Shown here: piece after piece, positions 53,243-63,304 of the stretch | Layout of the letters: every line of letters starts with the position of its first letter | How positions within the stretch are numbered: the stretch's first letter is position 1 | Assembly (NCBI GenBank): GCA_041737175.1 | Contig: JBGSSF010000004.1 | Span: 62,001-126,000 of the forward strand | From: UBA5072 sp041737175 | GTDB lineage: Bacteria; Bacteroidota; Bacteroidia; Bacteroidales; UBA10428 | Length of the DNA: 64,000 nucleotides | Direction: 5' to 3' | Translations under genes and position numbers: made by a program | The notes under the pieces: generated by a model | The model's database searches: none | What the model saw: only the letters and a program-made list of their open reading frames with translations | Told to the model about the DNA's origin: nothing

Positions 53243-54550
53243 ATGAAGAAAGACAAGATCCCGGAAGGATACCTGTTCTCGAAACCTTACACCAATTATG
53301 TGTTTATACTCCTATTCCTGTTGTACATGTTTGATTATATAGACAGGATGGTAGTGACCTCCTTATTCCCTTTTCTGAAGGCTGACTGGAATCTGACGGA
53401 TGCACAATGTGGCCTGATGGTTTCAGCCGTCTACTGGTCAATTGTGGCGCTTACCTTCCCTGTTTCCATTTTGGTCGACCGTTGGAGCAGAAGAAAAACC
53501 ATCGGGATCATGGCCGTTATTTGGAGCTTGGCTACAGCTGCCTGTGCTTTTACAAAATCATTGCCGCAATTGCTGACCACGAGAACCTTCATAGGGGTCG
53601 GCGAGGCCGGATATGCACCCGGTGGAACAGCTATGATCGCCGGTCTATATCCGCAGGAAAAAAGATCGTGGATGATGGGTTTATGGAATGCATCCATTCC
53701 TCTGGGTAGCGCAATAGGTATTGCTTTGGGCGGTATCATTGCCACAAACTGGGGATGGCGGCACGCCTTTGGCCTGGTAGCCTTACCCGGCCTGATAGTG
53801 GCCATTTTGTTTTTCTTTGTTAAGGACTACAAAACAGTTGGATTGACGGTAAGCAGAAAGTCACCGGACGCGCAAATTGATAATAGGGCAGCAGTGACCA
53901 TGTCAATTAAAGATATGTTCAATGAATTCATCAATAAGCCTTCCCTGATCTTTACCTATTTCGGCATGGCCGGTGTGGTTTTCACAACCACTTCCCTGAT
54001 GACCTGGCTTCCAACGTATTTCCACAGGGTTCATGGCCTTGCAGAGAGCCAGGCTGGCTTAAAATCAAGCGCTGTTATGGTTCTGGCGCTGATAGGAGCA
54101 CCTCTGGGCGGTTACATTTCCGATAAGTGGAGAAAGAAAAAAGTCAATGCCCGGCTTTTATTCCCCACCATATCCACTTTACTATCGGCGATTATGTTAT
54201 TCCTGGCTTTTGTGGTATTTCCCGGGAAAATGCAGTACATCCTATTACTGGTCATGGGTATTCTGATCACTGCCTTTATATCAGCAGCTTCCGCAGTAAC
54301 CCAGGACGTAATGCATCCGGGGATGCGTGCCATGTCCTATGCGGTTGCTGTTGTTGTGCAGAATTTATTGGGCGCTTCCATGGGACCTATCGCTATTGGC
54401 GCTTTGTCAGATGCCATCAATATCCAGACCGCCATTTCGGTTCTGCCCATTGCCCTTCTGCTTGCTGCAGTCATGTTCTTCACAGGTTCATTCTACTATG
54501 AGCGGGACCTGGCCAAGGTGGAACATGTGAAGCTGGAGTCAATACCGTGA
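53243..54550 (+). CDS. MFS transporter
   Basis: A 12-helix permease of 435 residues. Motif A is in loop 2-3 (LVDRWSRRKTIGIMAVIWSL) and RTFIGVGEAGYAPGG matches the spinster/hexuronate-type branch. DYIDRMVVTSLFPFLKADW in helix 1 supports that group. The substrate may be an organic acid or lipid; I cannot narrow it. The gene is divergent from the flavin reductase and precedes the acyltransferase by 64 bases. Confidence 0.88.
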   Translation: MKKDKIPEGYLFSKPYTNYVFILLFLLYMFDYIDRMVVTSLFPFLKADWNLTDAQCGLMVSAVYWSIVALTFPVSILVDRWSRRKTIGIMAVIWSLATAACAFTKSLPQLLTTRTFIGVGEAGYAPGGTAMIAGLYPQEKRSWMMGLWNASIPLGSAIGIALGGIIATNWGWRHAFGLVALPGLIVAILFFFVKDYKTVGLTVSRKSPDAQIDNRAAVTMSIKDMFNEFINKPSLIFTYFGMAGVVFTTTSLMTWLPTYFHRVHGLAESQAGLKSSAVMVLALIGAPLGGYISDKWRKKKVNARLLFPTISTLLSAIMLFLAFVVFPGKMQYILLLVMGILITAFISAASAVTQDVMHPGMRAMSYAVAVVVQNLLGASMGPIAIGALSDAINIQTAISVLPIALLLAAVMFFTGSFYYERDLAKVEHVKLESIP

Positions 54551-54614
54551 TAAATCATGATTTAAATTGTATTCTTATATTAATTTTGAAACTCAAATAT
54601 AAAATATCAAGAGA

Positions 54615-55994
54615 TTGTTTCGGAAGAAGTCATTGGATGAGTGGGCTTTGGATTATTGGTTCTTACAGCAGTATGCCAAAATATGCTTTAATGTCTACTA
54701 CAGGAAGGTTGAAGTTATTAACCGGCACAGGATCCCGAAAAACCAGCCGGTAATTCTTGCTCCGAACCACCAGAATGCCCTGATGGATGCGATGTTGCTG
54801 GTATGCAGAACTCCCTTTCAGAATGTTTTCCTGGCCCGTGCCGATATATTTAAAGGGAGACGTATCATCAAGTTTCTGACGTATGTGAATATTATGCCCG
54901 TATACCGCATTCGTGATGGTATTGAAAATGTCAAAAGAAACGATGAGGTTTTTGATAAAACAGTTAAGGTATTGCATAACATGCATAATCCTTTGTCCGT
55001 TTTTCCCGAAGGTAATCATGGAGATAAGCGCAGGCTCAGATCGCTGGTAAAGGGTTTGTTCAGGATTGCTTTTCAGGCCCAGGAGAAATATGGCACGGAA
55101 CCGGCTGTCAAGATTGTCCCCATCGGAATTGATTACGGGCACTACCAGAATTTCCGCACAACCCTTTTCATGAATGTAGGCGAACCCATTGAGGTTTCAG
55201 AATTCATGGATTCTTACAACGAAAATCCCGTTCTTGGATTAAACAGGATTAAGAATGCGTTTGCGGCTGCTTTAAGCAAACAAATGATTGACATCCAGAC
55301 CGAAGATTATTATGACCTGTACATGCATCTTCGTGAGATCTATAACAAGGAAATGCGTAATTTCCTTGGCATTCAGGAAAATACGCTGGCCGGAAAATTC
55401 AGAGCTGACAAAATCATGATTGACTGCCTCAACCATGCATTGACTGCTGATCCTGAACTGATAAAACATTTGGATGAAACGGTGAAGCAATATGATCAGG
55501 GACTGAAAAAGGCCAGGCTGCGAGACTGGGTGATTGAACGGGGAAAATTTCCGTGGCCGGTATTATTGCTTTCAAGCCTGGTTCAAGTAATTCTCTTTCC
55601 GGTATTTGCTTTTGGATTCATTAATAACTATCTTCCTTACTGGTTCATCAACGGCAGAACAATAAACATAAAAGATCCCCAGTTCTTCAGCTCTTTCAAA
55701 TTTGCATTTGGTATGATCTCATTTCCTGTCTGGTACCTGGCAGTTGCCGGCATTCTTGTGTTTACTCCTTTGTCACTCGGATTCCTTTTGCTTTATATCG
55801 CACTTCTCCCAATAACAGGATTATTCGCCTTTCACTACTTTATCAGGATGAAAAAACTGATGGCCGCCTGGAGGTTCTTTCTCGGAAGAAAAACAGGGGA
55901 TATGATAAACCTCCTGGATATTCGGAGGGAAATCATTGGTCAGACCGGTCATATTATAACTCGAAATAGTATAGCCCATGAATATTCACGGTAA
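54615..55994 (+). CDS. PlsC-type acyltransferase
   Basis: Transfers acyl groups to lysophospholipid or glycerol phosphate. The 459-residue protein has NHQNALMDA (motif I, H-x4-D) at about residues 52-60 and FPEGNHGDK (motif III) near 134. The C-terminal half adds two to three membrane helices (about 310-430), longer than PlsC itself. The start is TTG at 54615. The end overlaps the next gene by 17 bases. Confidence 0.87.
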   Translation: MFRKKSLDEWALDYWFLQQYAKICFNVYYRKVEVINRHRIPKNQPVILAPNHQNALMDAMLLVCRTPFQNVFLARADIFKGRRIIKFLTYVNIMPVYRIRDGIENVKRNDEVFDKTVKVLHNMHNPLSVFPEGNHGDKRRLRSLVKGLFRIAFQAQEKYGTEPAVKIVPIGIDYGHYQNFRTTLFMNVGEPIEVSEFMDSYNENPVLGLNRIKNAFAAALSKQMIDIQTEDYYDLYMHLREIYNKEMRNFLGIQENTLAGKFRADKIMIDCLNHALTADPELIKHLDETVKQYDQGLKKARLRDWVIERGKFPWPVLLLSSLVQVILFPVFAFGFINNYLPYWFINGRTINIKDPQFFSSFKFAFGMISFPVWYLAVAGILVFTPLSLGFLLLYIALLPITGLFAFHYFIRMKKLMAAWRFFLGRKTGDMINLLDIRREIIGQTGHIITRNSIAHEYSR

Positions 55995-56775
55995 GATCAT
56001 TTGGATAACCGGAGCTTCATCGGGAATTGGGGAAGCACTCGCTGTTGAACTGTTCAAAGCAGGAACGACCGTTATTCTGACTGCCAGGAATGAAAAAAAG
56101 CTGAATGAATTAAAAGCAAAGCTGGATGATATTGAACAAGGCCGTTGCCACGTTGTGGTTTGTGATGTCACGCAGCAGAAGGCGATTGATCAGGCCCTGG
56201 AAAAAGTAAAACAACTCGTTGACCGGGTCGATATCCTGGTCAACAACGCCGGTGTAAGTCAGCGTTCCTATGTGCTGGAAACAGAAATTGCCATTTACCG
56301 GGAACTGCTCGAAGTGAATTTCTTCAGCGCAGTAGCGGTCACTAAAGGATTGCTTCCCTGGATGATCAGCAAGGGCGGTGGTCAAATTGTTGTGATAAGC
56401 AGTATTACAGGGAAGTACGGATTCCAGATGCGGTCAGGATATGCGGCCGCCAAACATGCCCTGCATGGATTTTTTGAGACCATGCGTGCTGAGTTGCATG
56501 ACCAGAATGTTGGAGTTACGATGATATGTCCAGGTCGCGTCCAAACCGATGTTTCTGTTCATTCTCTCACAGGCGATGGCAGGCAGTATGGAAAAATGGA
56601 CAAGGGGCAGGCAGATGGTGTTCCGGTTGAAAGATGCGCCAGGATTATTGTAAGGGCTATTAAGTGTAACCGGAAAGAAGTGTTCATAGGATTCGGCGAG
56701 CGTTTCCTCCTTGTCGTCAAACGGGTTTGTCCGCCTTTATTCTATTGGATTGTGAACCGGGCAAGTCCGACGTGA
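55978..56775 (+). CDS. Short-chain dehydrogenase/reductase
   Basis: Classical SDR of 265 residues: cofactor motif GASSGIGEALA (about 12-22), NNAG, catalytic Ser in VVISSITG and YAAAKHA with the Tyr/Lys pair. Overlap with the acyltransferase suggests a lipid-related substrate, by context only. The C-terminal helix (LVVKRVCPPLFYWIVN) may touch membrane. The stop is followed at once by GTGA/TAGTGAA repeats. Confidence 0.89.
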   Translation: MNIHGKIIWITGASSGIGEALAVELFKAGTTVILTARNEKKLNELKAKLDDIEQGRCHVVVCDVTQQKAIDQALEKVKQLVDRVDILVNNAGVSQRSYVLETEIAIYRELLEVNFFSAVAVTKGLLPWMISKGGGQIVVISSITGKYGFQMRSGYAAAKHALHGFFETMRAELHDQNVGVTMICPGRVQTDVSVHSLTGDGRQYGKMDKGQADGVPVERCARIIVRAIKCNRKEVFIGFGERFLLVVKRVCPPLFYWIVNRASPT

Positions 56776-56812
56776 GAAAAGTGACTGGTGACTAGTGAAT
56801 AGTGAATAGTGA
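56773..56812 (+). repeat. GTGACTG/TAGTGAA array after the SDR gene
   Basis: Units GTGACTG, GTGACTA and GTGAATA (two copies) begin at the stop codon and contain TGA or TAG in each unit. No complementary arm is seen nearby. Confidence 0.75.
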
Positions 56813-56838
56813 AAAAGAACTTATAATTTAATATCGAA

Positions 56839-57906
56839 TTGAAAGAAAAGGTAATTAGCGGGATACAGCAGATCGGCATCGGCGTACCCAATGTCAGGGA
56901 AGCCTGGATATGGTATAAACAAAGTTTCGGGGTTGATATCAGAATGTTCGAGGATTCAGCGGTTGCAGAGCACATGTTGCCCTATACCGGCGGGAAACCG
57001 CAGAAACGGCATGCAGCCCTTGCACTTAACCTGCAGGGCGGGGGAGGATTTGAGATATGGCAATATGTTGAAAGGACCCCGCTTTCTGCAAAATTTGAAA
57101 TTCAGCTGGGTGACCTTGGAATATTTGCAGCCAAGATCAAGTGTCACCATGCAAAGCAGACCCTTGACTACCTGAAGTCAAAAGGAGTGGAAATCCTGAG
57201 TGGCATTTTGCGCGATCCGCGTGGCAAAGAACATTTTTTCGTCAGGGATCCCTATGGTAATATATTTCAGCTTGTTACAAGTATTACCTGGTTCAGAAAC
57301 GAGAAGAAACATACCGGAGCTGCATACGGAGCAGTAATTGGCGTGGCCGACATGGAACGTTCTATCGAATTTTACCGCAGTCTGCTGGGGTACGACCAGG
57401 TGATCTTTGATGAAAGCACCATCTTTGGCGAATTCGCATGTTTGCCCGGAGGCAATAACAGGTTCAGGAGGGTATTGTTGCGTCACAGCAAGCCCCGGCT
57501 GGGAGCTTTCAGTCCGGTTTTCGGCACAAGCGAGATTGAACTTGTACAGGTACTTGACCGGCAACCACAGAAAATATACAAGGAAAGGTTCTGGGGTGAT
57601 CTGGGATTTATACATCTGTGTTTTGATATCAACGGCATGGACCTGTTACGGGAAGAGTGCAAACAAAAGGGTTTTCCGTTCACGGTTGACGTGAATCACA
57701 GTTTCGATATGGGTGAAGCAGCCGGTTCATTTTCCTACACCGAGGATCCTGACGGGGCATTGATTGAATTTGTTGAAACCCATAAAATACCAATCCTGAA
57801 AAGTATGGGCTGGTATCTGAATCTGCGGAAGCGCAAGCCCGAGAAACCACTACCGCGATGGTTGCTGAATGCCATACGGTTTAACAGGGCGAAAGACATT
57901 AAGTAG
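56839..57906 (+). CDS. Two-domain VOC family protein
   Basis: The 355-residue protein has two vicinal-oxygen-chelate modules. The first spans about 8-150 (QQIGIGVPNVREAWIWYKQS, DPYGNIFQLV), the second about 160-330 (GAVIGVADMERSIEFYRSLL, DPDGALIEFVE). A basic tail follows. Module pairs like this occur in dioxygenases and epimerases; no specific reaction is assigned. The start is TTG at 56839. It ends at a GATTGAA array. Confidence 0.8.
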   Translation: MKEKVISGIQQIGIGVPNVREAWIWYKQSFGVDIRMFEDSAVAEHMLPYTGGKPQKRHAALALNLQGGGGFEIWQYVERTPLSAKFEIQLGDLGIFAAKIKCHHAKQTLDYLKSKGVEILSGILRDPRGKEHFFVRDPYGNIFQLVTSITWFRNEKKHTGAAYGAVIGVADMERSIEFYRSLLGYDQVIFDESTIFGEFACLPGGNNRFRRVLLRHSKPRLGAFSPVFGTSEIELVQVLDRQPQKIYKERFWGDLGFIHLCFDINGMDLLREECKQKGFPFTVDVNHSFDMGEAAGSFSYTEDPDGALIEFVETHKIPILKSMGWYLNLRKRKPEKPLPRWLLNAIRFNRAKDIK

Positions 57907-57984
57907 ATTGAAGATTGAAGATTGAAGATTAAGGATGGCAGATAGAATTTACTCGTCCCTCGTCCCTCATCCCTCGTCCTTTAA
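57905..57984. repeat. Two micro-repeat arrays between convergent genes
   Basis: GATTGAA units (three to four copies, 57908-57932) follow the VOC stop. CGTCCCT/CATCCCT units (57954-57979) are, on the minus strand, GAGGGAC/GAGGGAT repeats that run into the amidohydrolase stop. The two arrays are unrelated in sequence. Confidence 0.75.
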
Positions 57985-59076
57985 AAATAACTTTGCCGCA
58001 TTCCGGTAGTAGATCTTTTCAACAACTTCCCTCGGCAGTTTCAAACCCCTGAATTCTCCATCGACTTCCCGGGATGTCATGATCTCGTCCGTGGTGAAGA
58101 ATTTCCAATCTTTCATCCAAACGCCATGAATGTAATCTTTTAGTGCAGCAGGATCTCCATCTCCGTCATCGCCCAGATCGGTTCCGTAAATGATCCTGTC
58201 CTGATAAAGGATGAAAAATTCCCGGACCTTTTGCCAGTCATCCTGTGCCTGTTTCTGCAAATGACATATTCGTGCGGCAAGATCAGCAGACATATTCGGA
58301 AACCTGTCGAAACGCATGGCAAGTTCATCAATGCTCCATTCCAGGCTTCCAAGATGTGCGCCGACGAAATGCAAATCCGGATGTTTCTGAAGCAGGTTGT
58401 CCCTGGCCATGATCTGATCATCGTAAGAAGGGAAATCAGGATGCAGGAACATGTGGTATTCCGGATGCTCTTTGAAATAGGATTTATCATTATTCACGGT
58501 CATTTCATCCACCGGAAGCCAGCAATTCCTGGGTTCGCCCAGGTGTCCGCAAACAGGCATGCCCTTTTCCACCATATAATTGAAAACCGAATCGAATTTC
58601 GGATTATCAATCATGATGAATTTTCCGTCTTTGTCCTTTTCAACCATGCCGATGTTTTTCCAAACCTTGATACCGATTGCCCCTTTATGGAAGGAATCTT
58701 CAATCCGCGCAAGGGTTTCCTCCTGCCAATCGGCCTCTTCCCATCCTTTCATGGGGAAAGTCGCCAGAAAGGCAAGACGATCCGGGAACATTTTTTTCTG
58801 GGCTAGGGCAAGTCTCTGCTGTTCATCAACGGACAAACTGCCATAGGCATCCGTATTGATGGTGACAATGCTGAAATTATCCTGCAACGCCTCTTCCATG
58901 AATGCAGGTCTTTCAGTGTTGATATGGCAGTGCGCATCTACTTTGGAAATACGCCAGAAGTCTTCAGGAGTGCAGTAGTCAGTTTCTTCGTTCATCACGG
59001 GCATGTCCTGTGCCATTAAGGCAGGCATTGCCGGCACGATGATGAGCATAAGGAATGCAATTATTTTTCTGGGCAT
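57967..59076 (-). CDS. Secreted amidohydrolase-family metal hydrolase
   Basis: A TIM-barrel amidohydrolase of 369 residues with a signal peptide (IAFLMLIIVPAMPALMAQ). The metal ligands read DAHCHIN (about 50), CGHLGEP (about 180), VGAHLG (about 240) and YGTDLGDDGD (about 298). Secreted homologues in Bacteroidota are annotated amidohydrolase 2, and the substrate is unknown. The last residues KDEG come from the GAGGGAC array. Confidence 0.87.
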   Translation of the reverse strand: MPRKIIAFLMLIIVPAMPALMAQDMPVMNEETDYCTPEDFWRISKVDAHCHINTERPAFMEEALQDNFSIVTINTDAYGSLSVDEQQRLALAQKKMFPDRLAFLATFPMKGWEEADWQEETLARIEDSFHKGAIGIKVWKNIGMVEKDKDGKFIMIDNPKFDSVFNYMVEKGMPVCGHLGEPRNCWLPVDEMTVNNDKSYFKEHPEYHMFLHPDFPSYDDQIMARDNLLQKHPDLHFVGAHLGSLEWSIDELAMRFDRFPNMSADLAARICHLQKQAQDDWQKVREFFILYQDRIIYGTDLGDDGDGDPAALKDYIHGVWMKDWKFFTTDEIMTSREVDGEFRGLKLPREVVEKIYYRNAAKLFLKDEG

Positions 59077-59135
59077 AATACATAGAATTAAAGCAAAAGC
59101 TATCTTTAAAGTTATTAAAAAGTAATTTACCCGCC

Positions 59136-60188
59136 ATGAAAATCAAAATATCCTTTTTACTCCCGGTTCTCGTCCTTGTCGCATGTTCCGAACCCGGCTC
59201 CAGAACGGTTATCATGCCCGATGATCCGAACATAGCCTACATTGGCAGATTCCACGAAAACAGTGAAGGCGGGCAGGTGTTCATGTATTCCGGATGCGCT
59301 ATCCGGACCGTTTTTTCAGGTACCTCCGTGGATCTTATCATGAAAGACGACAGCTTACGAAACATGTTTACAGTAATTATTGATGATAGTTTATTTGTTC
59401 TTGCTGCTGACAGAGCTGACAGTACTTACAGGCTTGCAGATAGTTTACCGGATACCAGGCACAAACTGGAGATTATCCGACGAACCGAATGGCATGGTGG
59501 TAATACCACTTTCCTGGGACTAAAATTAGACAAAAGAGGAAAAACATATCCCCCTGAGCTGAAGGAACGAAAAATCGAATTCATTGGCGATTCCTATACC
59601 TGCGGATATGGGAATGAGGGGAAAAGCCGGGAGGAGCATTTTACTTACCAGACAGAAAATAATTACATGACTTTCGGGGCGATCACCGCACGTGGCGTAA
59701 ACGCTGAATATCTGGCGGTGTGCCTTTCGGGTATTGGCATCGTACAGGGATATGGCGGGGGAAGGGAATTCACGATGCCCAGGTATTATGATGAGGTTCT
59801 CAGTGACAGCACAATTTCCTGGGATTACTCGAAGTACCAGCCACAGCTGGTAGTGATTGACCTGGCAGGTAACGATCTGTCGGCCCCGCTTGATTCAGCT
59901 GAATTTGTAAATGCCTATGTGACTTTTCTCCAACGCATACGGCATAACTATGCCGAAGCGAGCATTATATGCATTGCCGGTCCTTCTTCTCCCGGAGAAG
60001 GATGGACTACATGGCAGAATTTAATAAATGCCGTGGTGGATCAGGTTGGTGAAACCGACCAGGCCGTTCATTATTTTGAATTCACTCCTTTCGAACCCAA
60101 CGGAAGCGACTGGCACCCGAATGTTGAGGAACATCAAAGAATGGCGGATGAGTTGGTGCCTTTTGTCAAGGATTTGATGAAATGGTAA
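59136..60188 (+). CDS. SGNH/GDSL hydrolase, CE2-like esterase lipoprotein
   Basis: The 350-residue protein has a lipobox (VLVAC) and two parts. A beta-sandwich (about 25-145) is followed by an SGNH domain with catalytic Ser in GDSYTCGYG (about 150), Asn in LAGNDL and Asp/His in SDWHPN (about 330). The order (sandwich then SGNH) matches carbohydrate esterase family 2 deacetylases. It may deacetylate hemicellulose; the nearby esterase genes fit that. Confidence 0.85.
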   Translation: MKIKISFLLPVLVLVACSEPGSRTVIMPDDPNIAYIGRFHENSEGGQVFMYSGCAIRTVFSGTSVDLIMKDDSLRNMFTVIIDDSLFVLAADRADSTYRLADSLPDTRHKLEIIRRTEWHGGNTTFLGLKLDKRGKTYPPELKERKIEFIGDSYTCGYGNEGKSREEHFTYQTENNYMTFGAITARGVNAEYLAVCLSGIGIVQGYGGGREFTMPRYYDEVLSDSTISWDYSKYQPQLVVIDLAGNDLSAPLDSAEFVNAYVTFLQRIRHNYAEASIICIAGPSSPGEGWTTWQNLINAVVDQVGETDQAVHYFEFTPFEPNGSDWHPNVEEHQRMADELVPFVKDLMKW

Positions 60189-60230
60189 TGTAACTCCCCG
60201 ACAGGGAATGTATGCTTTATGAAGAAAAGA

Positions 60231-61028
60231 TTATTCAGCGTAATATTCATATTTTAAAACACGACTTGGTTGAGCGGAATATTCAATCAGCTCATTTATT
60301 TCATTAATAATCAAATTATTATCATCATCATAGGTTTTCAGCATTTCACGAAGATGCGTATTATATGAGTCATCTTCTCTGACATAGGCATCAGATCTAT
60401 AATTATGTCCGTTCTGATATTTATGTTTAGTAAAAAATATTTGCAAAGTATTGACCATGTAAACATCGCTTTCTTTTGTGAGCCTTCCGCATTTATCATA
60501 GTCATATCTAGTGTAACTTTCAAGTTCATCCGTTCCCATTTCATAATTTTCAACTATTATGAGCTTATCCATGAAATAATAATATAATGAATAACTAAAA
60601 GAGCTTATTTCCGGATATTCAATATACTCCTTAATTAACTTGCCTTCATGTGAATATGTGTAATAATACTTTGCCAGGATTGAATACCCGGTTGGAGAGT
60701 ATATATTCGCATGATATCTTACTTTTTCGATTAATTGGTTTAGAGAATTATACTTATAATCTATATAGAAATATACCCTATTATCGATATTTGTATCAAT
60801 TGCCATAGGAAGTGAAAACTTTGAAATCCTACCGGATTCATCGTATTCATATTGTTCAAGTACCCTTGAAGGTACTGTGGAACTAATTGAATCATATACC
60901 AATACACGTTTAAGTTTTGCATTTCCAGTTAACAACTCACATTCTGATAAATCAATTTCCTTTTCACAACTTACCACAAACAGCATCAGGATACCAATCG
61001 AGCATAGAATTTCTGACTTTTTTTTCAT
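60231..61028 (-). CDS. YD-repeat-like lipoprotein of unknown function
   Basis: The 265 residues start with a lipobox (VVSC, then Glu-Lys). Tyr-rich repeats follow (EQYEYDESGRISKFS, DYKYNSLNQLIEKVR, TRYDYDKCGRLTKES). They resemble those of the secreted protein at 10532. Its base composition is more AT-rich than its neighbours. Function unknown. The 267 bases upstream are AT-rich; a short TGCC/GGCA hairpin lies at 61215-61234 and no consensus promoter is evident. Confidence 0.75.
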   Translation of the reverse strand: MKKKSEILCSIGILMLFVVSCEKEIDLSECELLTGNAKLKRVLVYDSISSTVPSRVLEQYEYDESGRISKFSLPMAIDTNIDNRVYFYIDYKYNSLNQLIEKVRYHANIYSPTGYSILAKYYYTYSHEGKLIKEYIEYPEISSFSYSLYYYFMDKLIIVENYEMGTDELESYTRYDYDKCGRLTKESDVYMVNTLQIFFTKHKYQNGHNYRSDAYVREDDSYNTHLREMLKTYDDDNNLIINEINELIEYSAQPSRVLKYEYYAE

Positions 61029-61295
61029 ATTAAAATCGATTTTAACGATTCGATAATATTATATCCGATTCATTTCCTTTCTGTAATTTGCACACAACGT
61101 ATCAAGAAATCACTATAATTATAACGGTATGTTAAATTAGTATATATTTCATAATGAGGAATGTGGTTGGGAAGTTCAATTGAACAGTTGGGAAATTGGA
61201 TTTTGCATGGTTGATGCCCTAAAATTTTTTTGGCATGTTTTTATACTTTCGTGAAATGTTAAAATTGTAACTTGTACACCAAATATTAATTTATC

Positions 61296-63215
61296 ATGAG
61301 ACAGCTGGTTGCTTTTATTATTGCATTATTTTTATTTGGTTATACCTCCCATTCACAAGTTACGTTAACTACTGCGCCAAAGGGTTTCGACATTTCACGA
61401 CCTGGCATCCCGCAAGGGAAAATCGATACCATTTCTTACTTTTCACGAACTGTTGGTTCCAACCGGAGAGCGATAATTTATACACCCCCCGGTTATTCAA
61501 AAGACATGAAATACCCCGTGCTATATTTATTACATGGCATTGGTGGCGACGAAAAGGAGTGGCTTAACGGAGGCCAGGCACAGGTAATTCTCGATAACCT
61601 GTATGCCGAAAATAAGATTGAGCCCATGATTTTGGTATTTCCCAACGGCAGGGCCATGAAAGACGACCGTGCGGTGGGGAATATTTTTGACAGCCTGAAA
61701 GTTCGGGCATTTGCCACGTTCGAGAAAGATCTGCTGAACGACCTGATACCTTTTATCGAGAAAAAATACCCGGTGATTAAAGACAGCGAACATCGCGCCA
61801 TTGCCGGTTTGTCAATGGGTGGCGGGCAATCGTTGAATTTCGGTTTGGGCAACATGGATAAATTTGCCTGGGTGGGTGGATTCTCATCAGCACCCAACAC
61901 AAAAAAACCTGAGGAGCTGTTGCCCAATCCCGGGATGGCGAAGGCAAAACTGAAACTGTTATGGATATCATGTGGTGACAAGGACGGACTGATCAACTTC
62001 AGCGAACGCACCCACGATTACCTGGATAAAAACAATGTTTCCCATATTTATTTCGTTGATCATGGCTACCACGATTTTAGTGTATGGAAGAACAGCTTGT
62101 ATATGTTTTCCCAACTGCTGTTTAAACCTGTTGATCCGTCAACCTTTCCGCAATACAGTCATATAGCCAGAAGTGCTACAACCAATGTACGGTCGGCTCA
62201 ATATCCAAAAATCCTGCCCGATGGCCGTGCCATATTCCGTTTTAAAGCACCCGAGGCCCAGAAGGTCCAACTCGATCTGGGGAAGAAATACGATATGGTA
62301 AAAGACATCGGGGGCATTTGGGAAATCACCACCGATTCATTGAGTGAAGGATTTCACTATTATTCTATACTCATTGATGGCGTTGCAGTATGTGATCCTT
62401 CCAGTGAAACTTTCTACGGTATGGGCCGAATGGCCAGCGGTATTGAAGTGCCGTTTGCAGGTGACGGGTATTATGACATCAGGAATGTTCCGCATGGAGA
62501 CATCCGGATTAAACGGTATTATTCAAATGTAACCAACTCCTGGCGCCAGTTTTATATCTACACGCCGGCAGGATACGATGAGAATCCCGCTTCAGCCTAT
62601 CCGGTTTTGTACATACAGCATGGTGGAGGAGAGGATGAACGGGGATGGGCCACACAGGGAAAAACCGATCTGATCCTTGACAATCTCATTGCTGACAAAA
62701 AAGCGGTTCCCATGCTCGTTGTGATGGCCGACGGAAATTTACCATCACCGGCCTTTGGCGAAGAAGTTCTGAAACTGTTTGAAACCGAATTAAAGCAGTG
62801 TATCATTCCATTTGTTGAAAAAAACTATCGCGTTAAAACCGAATCGAAATACCGTGCCCTGGCCGGACTGTCGATGGGAGGCATTCAAACCCTTTATGTT
62901 GGTGTAAACAACACGCAGCTTTTCGCTTATCTGGGAGTTTTTAGTTCAGGCTGGATTCAGCCCATGCAAAGCGATCTTGCCAACAGGCAATATGCGTATT
63001 TGAAAAATAATGCCGGCCTGATCAACAGCAACCTGAAGCAATTCTGGATTGCCATGGGAGGTAAGGAGGACATTGCCTATAATAACTGTCAGGCTATGCT
63101 TTCTAAATTCGATGAGATGAACATCAAATATACCTATAGTGAATACCCAGGAGGGCATACCTGGCCGGTGTGGAGAAACAACCTGTACAATTTTGCACAG
63201 CTTTTATTCAGGTAA
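61296..63215 (+). CDS. Tandem-domain esterase (two Esterase-D/feruloyl-type domains)
   Basis: The 639-residue secreted protein (signal LVAFIIALFLFGYTSHSQ) has two alpha/beta-hydrolase esterase domains (PF00756 type) around an E-set/CBM48-like domain. The first catalytic domain is about 40-275, with Ser173 in GLSMGGGQS and His in DHGYHDFSVW. The E-set spans about 290-385 (AIFRFKAPEAQKVQLDLG). The second catalytic domain is about 400-639, with Ser near 526 in GLSMGGIQT and His in GGHTWPVW. All three segments look intact. Such enzymes release ferulate or acetyl groups from xylan, but the substrate is inferred only. Confidence 0.87.
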   Translation: MRQLVAFIIALFLFGYTSHSQVTLTTAPKGFDISRPGIPQGKIDTISYFSRTVGSNRRAIIYTPPGYSKDMKYPVLYLLHGIGGDEKEWLNGGQAQVILDNLYAENKIEPMILVFPNGRAMKDDRAVGNIFDSLKVRAFATFEKDLLNDLIPFIEKKYPVIKDSEHRAIAGLSMGGGQSLNFGLGNMDKFAWVGGFSSAPNTKKPEELLPNPGMAKAKLKLLWISCGDKDGLINFSERTHDYLDKNNVSHIYFVDHGYHDFSVWKNSLYMFSQLLFKPVDPSTFPQYSHIARSATTNVRSAQYPKILPDGRAIFRFKAPEAQKVQLDLGKKYDMVKDIGGIWEITTDSLSEGFHYYSILIDGVAVCDPSSETFYGMGRMASGIEVPFAGDGYYDIRNVPHGDIRIKRYYSNVTNSWRQFYIYTPAGYDENPASAYPVLYIQHGGGEDERGWATQGKTDLILDNLIADKKAVPMLVVMADGNLPSPAFGEEVLKLFETELKQCIIPFVEKNYRVKTESKYRALAGLSMGGIQTLYVGVNNTQLFAYLGVFSSGWIQPMQSDLANRQYAYLKNNAGLINSNLKQFWIAMGGKEDIAYNNCQAMLSKFDEMNIKYTYSEYPGGHTWPVWRNNLYNFAQLLFR

Positions 63216-63290
63216 TGGATTGGATTTGCGGTAACGTGGAGGAGAATTCCGCAAAGAGAATATTGGATTAAAGTAGTTATATAAAAACCA

Positions 63291-63298
63291 AAGGAGAG
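63291..63298 (+). promoter_or_regulatory. Strong Shine-Dalgarno sequence
   Basis: AAGGAGAG lies eight bases before the ATG at 63305. Most genes in the window have none, in line with the A-rich leaders of Bacteroidota. It supports the start choice for the final gene. Confidence 0.7.
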
Positions 63299-63304
63299 TT
63301 TATT

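Noticed and set aside
63225..63255. Hairpin TTTGCGG/CCGCAAA between the two esterase genes
   Set aside because: Seven pairs with a 17-base loop and no T-run; could be chance and is not a convincing terminator.
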